A stretch of 31,822 bases of DNA from Erysipelatoclostridium sp. AM42-17. GTDB lineage: Bacteria > Bacillota_I > Bacilli_A > Erysipelotrichales > Coprobacillaceae. Position 1 is the first letter of the stretch; the number at the start of each line of letters is the position of its first letter. The notes beneath the pieces were generated by a model. That model had not been told where the DNA came from. It saw only the letters and a program-made list of their open reading frames with translations, and did no database searches. The DNA is taken from positions 2,751-34,572 of the forward strand of contig NZ_QUIN01000026.1 of assembly GCF_003480255.1 (NCBI RefSeq), given 5' to 3'. Shown one piece after another: positions 8,376 to 14,981 of the stretch. Made by a program: the position numbers and the translations under genes.

Positions 8376-9716
8376 TTATAAATCTTCACCATTACTTGCA
8401 ATAACTTTTTTATACCATTCAAATGATTTCTTTTTAATTCTTTTCATATCCTTTAAATCATCATTGTCCCTATTTACATATACAAAACCATATCTTTTCT
8501 TCATTTGTGCACGACTACTTAAGATATCTATTGGTCCCCACGATAAATAACCGCGACAATCGACTCCTTCACTTACCGCTATCTTCATTTGTTCAAGATG
8601 CTTTCTCATATAATCTATACGATAATCATCATTGATTTGACCATCAACTATTTGATCATCATAACCATATCCATTTTCAACAATATAAATAGGCATTTCA
8701 TAACGATCATATAACTGTCTTAAAGTAATACGTAAACCAATTGGATCTATCGTCCAACCAAATTCAGACATTTCTAAATAAGGATTCTTTTTAATCACTA
8801 CATCTTCAATATTAGTTAAACTCTCTTGTCCATAATGACTGATCGTAGACATATAATAACTAATAGCTAAAGCATCTGTTTTCCCTTTCTTTAAAATATC
8901 AAAATCATTTTCTTCCATATCAGGCATTGTTCCTTCATTTTTCATATTAGCTAAATAATAAGAATTATAATGTCCTCTAGCAAATACATCTAAGAAAACA
9001 AAGGCTTCACTTTGTGCTTTCATAGATTCTAATGTATCTAAAGGATGACAAGTTTCTGGATAACTTTGAACAATTGTTGCCATTCCTAAAACAAGTCCAC
9101 CCTTTTCATGAATATATTCATTAACCAAACTGTGAGCAATTAAAGTATTATGCATAATTTGATTATCAAATCTTATTGGATTTTCATCTTCAGGACAAAC
9201 AGCACCAAAGAACATTTTTGGACCTTTTTGTAAGATACCATTTTGTTCATTAAAGATAATCCAATATTTCACTTTATGACTATAACGATCTACTAATTTT
9301 TTACATAGTTCAACAAAGATATCAACAACCTTTCTACTAGCAAAACCATTATATTTTTCATATAAAAATACAGGCATTTCAAAATGGTAAAGTGTAGGAA
9401 TAGGTTCTATTCCCCTTTCTATCAATCCATCAATAAAATGATCATAAAAATCAAATCCTGCTTCATTATAAGTTTCTTCATCACTCATTAATCTAGACCA
9501 ATCAAAAGAAAAACGATAAGCATTAAATCCTAATTCCTTATATAAATCAAAGTCTTCTTGATAACGATGATAACTATCAATCCCATCTTTAAAATCAGAA
9601 AACTTTCCTGATACTGTCAAATCACAAACCGCAGGAACTTTACCTCCTTCTAAATAACCACCTTCACTTTGATGAGCTGTAACAGCTCCTCCCCATAAAA
9701 AATCTTTTCTTAACAT
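8376..9716 (-). CDS. GH1 6-phospho-beta-glucosidase
   Basis: 446 residues from the chosen start. Glycoside hydrolase family 1, cytosolic TIM barrel without signal peptide. FLWGGAVTAHQSEGG opens the family, IFNEQN holds the acid/base E157 and IVENGYG the nucleophile E347. The stretch SSRAQMKKRYGFVYV near residue 400 resembles the phosphate-binding loop of 6-phospho-beta-glucosidases rather than plain beta-glucosidases, so the expected substrate is a beta-glucoside-6-phosphate imported by a PTS. No PTS gene is in the window. The start is set at the Met at 9716 because AAGGAG lies seven bases before it. An in-frame Met six codons upstream (9734) has no ribosome site, and the SD itself would lie inside its coding sequence. 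It is the first gene of a GH1-lacI unit and would process disaccharides entering the cell. Confidence 0.9.
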   Translation of the reverse strand: MLRKDFLWGGAVTAHQSEGGYLEGGKVPAVCDLTVSGKFSDFKDGIDSYHRYQEDFDLYKELGFNAYRFSFDWSRLMSDEETYNEAGFDFYDHFIDGLIERGIEPIPTLYHFEMPVFLYEKYNGFASRKVVDIFVELCKKLVDRYSHKVKYWIIFNEQNGILQKGPKMFFGAVCPEDENPIRFDNQIMHNTLIAHSLVNEYIHEKGGLVLGMATIVQSYPETCHPLDTLESMKAQSEAFVFLDVFARGHYNSYYLANMKNEGTMPDMEENDFDILKKGKTDALAISYYMSTISHYGQESLTNIEDVVIKKNPYLEMSEFGWTIDPIGLRITLRQLYDRYEMPIYIVENGYGYDDQIVDGQINDDYRIDYMRKHLEQMKIAVSEGVDCRGYLSWGPIDILSSRAQMKKRYGFVYVNRDNDDLKDMKRIKKKSFEWYKKVIASNGEDL

Positions 9717-9759
9717 ATAATTCTCCTTTTCCATGTATCATCTTTAATGATATAAAGTC

Positions 9760-9794
9760 ATTACTTGAAATTCAAGCAACATTAACTTGAAAAT
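9760..9794. promoter_or_regulatory. 35-bp shared element upstream of GH1-lacI
   Basis: This element contains the perfect palindrome CTTGAAATTCAAG (9764-9776) and a further ACTTGAA half-site (9785-9791). It matches 7307-7341 at 27 of 35 positions. It lies 44-78 bases before the GH1 start, where the promoter must be. A TTGCTT-17-TTTATA pair on the minus strand overlaps it but is a weak promoter match. Inferred role: autoregulatory operator of the LacI-family repressor. Confidence 0.6.
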
Positions 9795-9830
9795 AAAAAG
9801 AATTCAACCTTAATAGATTGAATCCTTCTT
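9793..9830 (-). terminator. Terminator of the SHIRT adhesin gene
   Basis: On the minus strand, GGATTCAATC and GGTTGAATTC pair (10 bp with two G-U pairs) and are followed by TTTTTATTTT. It lies 18-50 bases after the adhesin stop codon. Confidence 0.8.
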
Positions 9831-9843
9831 AAAATTGACTTTA

Positions 9844-12800
9844 TTATTTCATTTTCTTTTTCAACGCTGTAAATAAACCACATATTGAAACAAATAACAT
9901 TGAACAATAATACATGATTGGTGTCATATCACCAGTAACAACATGATTTCCTCTTTGTTTATGATGATTTAATTTTTCATTGTAAGTCTGCTGCCCATTT
10001 TGATTTGCTCCGCCATTATTTGAAGAAGATTGTTGATTATTTCCTCCAGAACTTGATTGATCTTGTTTTTTTACAAACGTCCATGTTCCTGTAAATTCAA
10101 CATCTGCTTTATTAATTTCCTTTTCATCATCATCAAATCCTTCAAAAACCCATACACCATCATCTGTATACACTTTAGTCACATTATCTTTTAAAGATTT
10201 AACAGTCACTTTATCTTGATTAATATATTCTTGATTATCTGTTGGAAGCAAGACTTTTACTTTATCTGGTAATTGTTTTCCATCTTTACTTACAAATATA
10301 TATTTTACATTATACACATTTGGTGTAAACTTCCATACTCCTTTAAATTCTACATCGAAATTATTTACTGTATCTTGATTTTTGTCCCATGATTCAAATG
10401 TCCATGTTCCGTCATTTTCTTCATCATTAATCTTAGTTTGTGTTAATTCCTTAACATCTACTTCTGTACCTGATGTATACTCTTGATCGTCTTGTGGAAG
10501 TAAATTTTTAATAATATCTGGTAATTCACTTCCATCTTCACTTTCAAAGCTATATTTTACTTTATGAATATTAGCTACAAATTCCCATGTTCCTGTAAAT
10601 ATAACATTATCTTTATTTACTGTTGCTTTTCTTTCACCATTGTATCCTTTAAATACCCACTTTCCATCTAAATCTGTATCTTCTACTTCTACTTGTCTTG
10701 GTGATTGAGCTGTCACTTCTGCTTTATTTAGATATTTATTTGTATCAGTTGGTTTTAGATCTTTAACAGATTGTGGTAACTCTTTTCCTTTTGTTCCACT
10801 TTCAAATTCATAACTTACATTATATTGATTTGGTGTAAATTCCCATGAACCAGTGAATGTGATGCCCCCTTTTTGCATATTCTTTGCTTGATCATCCCAT
10901 TTATCAAAAGTCCATGTTCCATCATTAACATCATCTTTATATGTTGTTTGGCTCGGTGCTAATGCTGCTACATTTTTATCTTTTACATATAATGTTTCAT
11001 CTGTTGGTAAGTATTGAATAATATCATTTGGTAACTGTAAGCCTTCTGTTTTACTTGCAAATTTATATGTTACACCATATTTGTGTGATTCAAATTTCCA
11101 TACACCTTTAAAGTTTACATCTGCTTTATTAACTGTTTTTTGTTCTTTATCCCATTTAACAAATGTCCAAGTTCCATCTCTTGTTTCATCTTCATAACTT
11201 GTTTGTGTTAATGCTTGAGCTTTTACTGTTGTTCCTGTTATGTAATTTTGGCCATCTGTTGGAATTAGGTTTTTAATCGCTTCTGGTAATTCACTTCCAT
11301 CTTCACTTTCAAAGCTATATTTTACTTTATGAGTATTAGCTACAAATTCCCATGTTCCTGTAAATGTTACATCGCCTTTATTTACTGTTGCTTTTCCTTC
11401 ACCATTGTATCCTTTAAATACCCATGTACCATCTAAATCTGTATCTTCTACTTCTACTTGTCTTGGTGATTGAGCTGTCACTTCTGCTTTATTTAGATAT
11501 TTATTTGTATCAGTTGGTTTTAGATCTTTAACAGATTGTGGTAACTCTTTTCCTTTTGTTCCACTTTCAAATTCATAACTTACATTATATTGATTTGATG
11601 TAAATTCCCATGAGCCTATAAATGTGATACCAGCGTTAGTCATTTCTTGTGATTTATGATTCCATGACTTAAATTTCCATGTTCCATCATTTATACTATC
11701 TACATATTGACTTTCTTGTAGATCCAATGCTTTAACAATACTTCCATTTTTATAAAGTGTATTATCTGTTGGCAAGTAAGAATTAATCGCTTTTGGTAAT
11801 TCTTTTCCTTCTGTTCCACTTATAAATGTATAGTTAGCTTTATGTCCAACGCTAACTAACTGCCATATTCCAACGAATTTCACATTTCCATTACTAATGG
11901 TATCACTTTGTTTATCCCATGAAATAAATTGCCATGTCTCCCCATTTTCTTCATAGACATTGCTTGATGGTTCCTTTGCATCAATATGTGCACCCTTCAC
12001 GTAATCTTCGTTATCTGTTGGTAAATATTGATTAATGGCCTCTGGTAAGTTTTTCCCTTCTGTTCCACTTTTAAATTCATACTCTGCGTGGTAAACATTA
12101 GGAATAAATTCCCATGTTCCTGTAAATGTAACATTAGCTTTATTTACAGTTGCTTTTCCTTCACCATTATATCCTTTAAATACCCATGTACCATCTAAGT
12201 CAGTATCTTCTACTTTTGTTAGTGTAGGTACCTTTGCAGTGATTTCTGATTGATTTAGATATTTGTTTGTATCAGTTGGTTTTAAATCTTTTACTGCTTC
12301 TGGTAACTCTTTTCCTTTTGTTCCACTTTCAAATTCATAGCTTACTTTATATTGATTTGGTATAAAATTCCATGTTCCTGTAAATGTAATACTATCATTC
12401 TGGATAATTTGTGATTCATTATCCCATGATTGAAATTTCCAAACACCATCGTTATCTTCATCTGTATATTCATCATACTTCTTATTATACTCACTATTAG
12501 CTACTATATCATCTTTATAGTATTCATCTTCATCAACTGGTACCAATTCTTTAAGTGCTTCAGGTAACTCGACACCTTCTGTACCACTTTTAAATTTATA
12601 TTCAGCATGCTTACCAATATTTAAATTAGTACTAATATAACAGTTGCTCGCTGAAGTATGACGCTCTAAGTAGAATAATGAAAATTCACATTTTTGTCCA
12701 TTTAAAATACCATTCGCTTGAGCAAACTCATCTACGTTTAATTCAATATCTGATGAGTAATGAGCTCCACCTAAATCAGCTGCCAACTTTCCATTAATGA

Positions 12801-14469
12801 AAACATAAACATCATCGTCACCTCTGAAATTAAAATACTGATTAGCTCCTTTTTTATAAATAAAGTCTCCCTGTACTTTCATTCCAAAATTATAATTATG
12901 ATTTTGTGGATCAGTTACATTATTATCACTAAATTTTTCACCGTCCAAATAATCTAATGGGAAGAAACCATGGGATTCATTTCCGCTATCATCATTATAG
13001 AACTTATTTCCATCATATTTAGTTTTTATCCCAGCATCAAATGTATATTGAGCTTGGTTTCCACTTCCTGTATTTTTTAAAACCATTTGATTATATTTAT
13101 CAGCTTTTTTATTTAAACTGAAATCTTGATTAAAGAAATTCTTTAATCTTAAATAGGCATAATCCATACATGTAAGACAATCATCTACACTATTTAATTG
13201 TCCTTGATTATATTTTGTTTCTGTTTCATCATAATCACCCAATGGTAATGAAAGGCTGTTTTCAGGATGAACACTTAGCGCTGCGATTCTTGATCCTGCT
13301 TTACCATTAATTCTTAGTTTGATTGTTCCAGTACCCTGAGGAACGGATATATTTTGTTCATGACTACCACTTATATCCTCTAAATTTACTGTAGTCAAAA
13401 TTCCATTATCATCTAAAATATCAATACTCATTCCATCTGCTTTAAACCCATTATCACCTAGCCAATAACTTAATATAATGTTTTGATTAGGCAAAATATC
13501 TGTTTGGTATGTAATAGAAGCATCGGTTAAACATCCTACACCATCACCTACTTGTTGAAAATAAACTTTACCATTGTATAGCTGACCACCCGCTTTAGTA
13601 TATTGATCATAATTAATAGATTTCCAATTTTCAGAGATAAATGTTTTACCACCTTCTCCCAAATAATTTTCTGATGTTATGTTTGTTTTAGTATTTGTTA
13701 ATTTAGGAATAGAAAACTTTAAATCATCTTTTCCATCATCATCTCTATAAATATCAATAATAACTTGGTCATGATTACCAGTATTAAATTGTGTTGCATT
13801 ATTATCCAATAGAACTTGTCCATCTAATGTCTTAATTTGATACTTGATATTTTCATTTGTACGCCAATAACCAAAATTATAATCTGTATTCTTTTCAACA
13901 TTGACTATTTTTGTTAAATGATCATTAAACCCTTTATTAATGACTCCATCGCCTTCATGTTGCCAGACTAAATCCTTACTACCTTCATAAATGAGTCCAT
14001 CCTCTGTCTTAACATTTTTGCTTGAATCCATATGCCAGCTATCATAAAAATAATGATCATCTTTTTTATTTAAAATATCAGAATACGTAGACCCACTTGA
14101 TTGCATTTTACTAACTAAAGTGTTATATATAGCAAACTTTCTTAAATTTGCATCATCTTTAACGTTTCTTTGAATAGTAGCAGCAGCTGAAACAATCGAG
14201 TTTTTCTTATATACCGGATTACCATCTTTCCCTAGTACTGACTCTACTAATCCTTGAGTAACTTCTCCATTATTTGATTCTTTTAAACCTAGCGTATCCA
14301 TTCCTAATCCTAATGCATACTCATAAAATAACCCATCAGCATCAAAATCATATAATTGTACAGGTAAATTCATTATATCATTTTCACTAGCATAAACAGG
14401 AGCAGGCACCATTGAAAATGCCATTGATAATACTAATGCATAAGGTAATGTTTTCTTTCCTCTTTTCAT
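9844..14469 (-). CDS. Cell-surface adhesin with fibro-slime domain and ten SHIRT-type repeats
   Basis: 1541 residues. A signal peptide (about 1-28) is followed by a region of unknown fold to about 495 and a fibro-slime/PA14-like domain at about 500-616. The latter is recognised by FRGDDDVYVFINGK (548-561), DLGGAH and SLFYLERH. Ten tandem repeats of about 85 residues follow (about 620-1475). Each runs from YxFxSGTxGxELPxxxxxLxPTD to DGTWxFxxW and FTGTWEF, which is the SHIRT pattern of streptococcal 'periscope' surface proteins. A Ser/Gly/Asn/Gln-rich spacer, the motif HVVTGD, a hydrophobic segment and KKKMK form a wall anchor. No catalytic domain is visible, so adhesion is the likely role, with the SHIRT rod projecting the N-terminal head. 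Repeats 4-6 and 7-9 look like a duplicated three-unit block. GAGGAGG supports the start. Upstream lies a c-di-GMP-I riboswitch. SHIRT assignment is from the motif, not a search. Confidence 0.85.
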   Translation of the reverse strand: MKRGKKTLPYALVLSMAFSMVPAPVYASENDIMNLPVQLYDFDADGLFYEYALGLGMDTLGLKESNNGEVTQGLVESVLGKDGNPVYKKNSIVSAAATIQRNVKDDANLRKFAIYNTLVSKMQSSGSTYSDILNKKDDHYFYDSWHMDSSKNVKTEDGLIYEGSKDLVWQHEGDGVINKGFNDHLTKIVNVEKNTDYNFGYWRTNENIKYQIKTLDGQVLLDNNATQFNTGNHDQVIIDIYRDDDGKDDLKFSIPKLTNTKTNITSENYLGEGGKTFISENWKSINYDQYTKAGGQLYNGKVYFQQVGDGVGCLTDASITYQTDILPNQNIILSYWLGDNGFKADGMSIDILDDNGILTTVNLEDISGSHEQNISVPQGTGTIKLRINGKAGSRIAALSVHPENSLSLPLGDYDETETKYNQGQLNSVDDCLTCMDYAYLRLKNFFNQDFSLNKKADKYNQMVLKNTGSGNQAQYTFDAGIKTKYDGNKFYNDDSGNESHGFFPLDYLDGEKFSDNNVTDPQNHNYNFGMKVQGDFIYKKGANQYFNFRGDDDVYVFINGKLAADLGGAHYSSDIELNVDEFAQANGILNGQKCEFSLFYLERHTSASNCYISTNLNIGKHAEYKFKSGTEGVELPEALKELVPVDEDEYYKDDIVANSEYNKKYDEYTDEDNDGVWKFQSWDNESQIIQNDSITFTGTWNFIPNQYKVSYEFESGTKGKELPEAVKDLKPTDTNKYLNQSEITAKVPTLTKVEDTDLDGTWVFKGYNGEGKATVNKANVTFTGTWEFIPNVYHAEYEFKSGTEGKNLPEAINQYLPTDNEDYVKGAHIDAKEPSSNVYEENGETWQFISWDKQSDTISNGNVKFVGIWQLVSVGHKANYTFISGTEGKELPKAINSYLPTDNTLYKNGSIVKALDLQESQYVDSINDGTWKFKSWNHKSQEMTNAGITFIGSWEFTSNQYNVSYEFESGTKGKELPQSVKDLKPTDTNKYLNKAEVTAQSPRQVEVEDTDLDGTWVFKGYNGEGKATVNKGDVTFTGTWEFVANTHKVKYSFESEDGSELPEAIKNLIPTDGQNYITGTTVKAQALTQTSYEDETRDGTWTFVKWDKEQKTVNKADVNFKGVWKFESHKYGVTYKFASKTEGLQLPNDIIQYLPTDETLYVKDKNVAALAPSQTTYKDDVNDGTWTFDKWDDQAKNMQKGGITFTGSWEFTPNQYNVSYEFESGTKGKELPQSVKDLKPTDTNKYLNKAEVTAQSPRQVEVEDTDLDGKWVFKGYNGERKATVNKDNVIFTGTWEFVANIHKVKYSFESEDGSELPDIIKNLLPQDDQEYTSGTEVDVKELTQTKINDEENDGTWTFESWDKNQDTVNNFDVEFKGVWKFTPNVYNVKYIFVSKDGKQLPDKVKVLLPTDNQEYINQDKVTVKSLKDNVTKVYTDDGVWVFEGFDDDEKEINKADVEFTGTWTFVKKQDQSSSGGNNQQSSSNNGGANQNGQQTYNEKLNHHKQRGNHVVTGDMTPIMYYCSMLFVSICGLFTALKKKMK
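10664..10832. repeat. 169-bp exact direct repeat inside the SHIRT array, copy 1
   Basis: Identical base for base to 11429-11597. The offset is 765 bp, which is 255 codons or three SHIRT units, so recombination between the copies would keep the reading frame. Similarity continues on both sides with scattered mismatches, encoding repeat 8. Confidence 0.85.
11429..11597. repeat. 169-bp exact direct repeat inside the SHIRT array, copy 2
   Basis: Second copy of the 10664-10832 repeat, encoding the matching part of SHIRT repeat 5. Exact identity over this length in an otherwise diverged array implies a recent duplication or gene conversion. Confidence 0.85.
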
Positions 14470-14489
14470 TTTTCTTTTCTCCTCCTCAA

Positions 14490-14594
14490 TAAAAAAACCG
14501 TAGTCATCCGCTTCATCGCTCTATGCAACTCAGCCAGCATTCCTTACGGTTAAGCCCTGTAGCTTTGCGTCACTATTTTTCAATAGTTTTGCCA
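14490..14594 (-). promoter_or_regulatory. c-di-GMP-I (GEMM) riboswitch controlling the SHIRT adhesin
   Basis: Read on the minus strand, the core is complete. P1 arms are GCAA (in GGCAAA near 14590) and TTGC (about 14525). P2 is ACTATT-GAAA-AATAGT (14572-14587) with the GAAA tetraloop. The conserved GACGCAAAGC (14562-14571) is followed by TACAGGGCTTAACCGTAAGG and AATGCTGGCTGAGTTGC. The expression platform ends in seven U residues (14491-14497). TACGGTT just before them can pair with AACCGTA in the P3 region (14545-14551), so the ligand-bound fold and a terminator-like fold compete for the same bases. This would make c-di-GMP binding favour read-through, but the sign is inferred. The adhesin ribosome site is about 15 bases beyond the U-run. 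Confidence 0.88.
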
Positions 14595-14639
14595 AATAAA
14601 TTACATTTATATAATATACTTTATTTGTAAAAGAAAGAA

Positions 14640-14653
14640 TGAAAACGCTTTAT
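14640..14653. promoter_or_regulatory. cre-like site upstream of the adhesin promoter region
   Basis: TGAAAACGCTTTAT matches the cre consensus except in its last two positions. It lies between the 29-bp element (14656-14684) and the AT-rich stretch 14600-14635 where the adhesin promoter must be. I cannot assign that promoter's boxes with confidence. Confidence 0.5.
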
Positions 14654-14655
14654 CG

Positions 14656-14684
14656 TGTAACATGTTTCATTTGTTGTAACAAAA
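14656..14684. promoter_or_regulatory. 29-bp three-half-site element, copy B
   Basis: TGTAAC (14656-14661), GTTTCA (14664-14669) and TGTAAC (14675-14680) followed by AAAA. Half-site spacing is identical to copies A (1606) and C (22778). It lies upstream of the adhesin transcription unit, next to a cre-like site, and abuts the terminator of the preceding operon. Confidence 0.6.
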
Positions 14685-14708
14685 AAGGTGTCGACTAGAC
14701 ACCTTTAG
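14681..14708 (-). terminator. Terminator of the GH55-GH128 operon
   Basis: AAAGGTGTC and GACACCTTT pair around a five-base loop (14684-14706). On the minus strand the hairpin is followed by TTTTTT. It lies seven bases after the stop of the 81-residue gene, closing that operon. Confidence 0.88.
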
Positions 14709-14714
14709 ATTATT

Positions 14715-14960
14715 TTAATAAAATTTTTTATTTAAAGAGAAAAGAGTACATATAAAAGATTTAGCGTCATTAATATCTTGAAAACAAATATTTGATCCAC
14801 TAATATATTGCGCCGCATCATTCCATTCATGAATAGAATAATCATTAGAATCAATTTGTTTTAATTCATTTACTTGATTATTTGTCATATAGAAATTACC
14901 ACATAAATCAGATATATATAAACCTCCGCTGATTTCTCTCATACGTTCTAATAATTCCAT
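14715..14960 (-). CDS. Small cytosolic protein of unknown function, last gene of the glucanase operon
   Basis: 81 residues, no signal peptide and no membrane segment. I do not recognise a family. It begins MELLERMREISGGLYISDLCG and is moderately acidic, with cysteines at 20, 59 and 71 that do not form an obvious metal site. TAAGGAGG lies just before the ATG, which makes it a real gene rather than a chance frame. It starts 21 bases after the GH128-like gene and is followed directly by a terminator, so it is the third gene of that operon. It may be a small regulatory or partner protein, but nothing in the sequence shows this. Confidence 0.72.
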   Translation of the reverse strand: MELLERMREISGGLYISDLCGNFYMTNNQVNELKQIDSNDYSIHEWNDAAQYISGSNICFQDINDAKSFICTLFSLNKKFY

Positions 14961-14981
14961 ACTTTCCTCCTTATCTATATT

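Noticed and set aside
9717..9734. The upstream Met at 9734 as the GH1 start
   Set aside because: It has no ribosome site, while AAGGAG is placed correctly for the Met at 9716.
10080..12600. Regularly spaced direct repeats that could suggest a CRISPR-like array
   Set aside because: They are long, diverged, in frame every 85 codons, and encode SHIRT domains.
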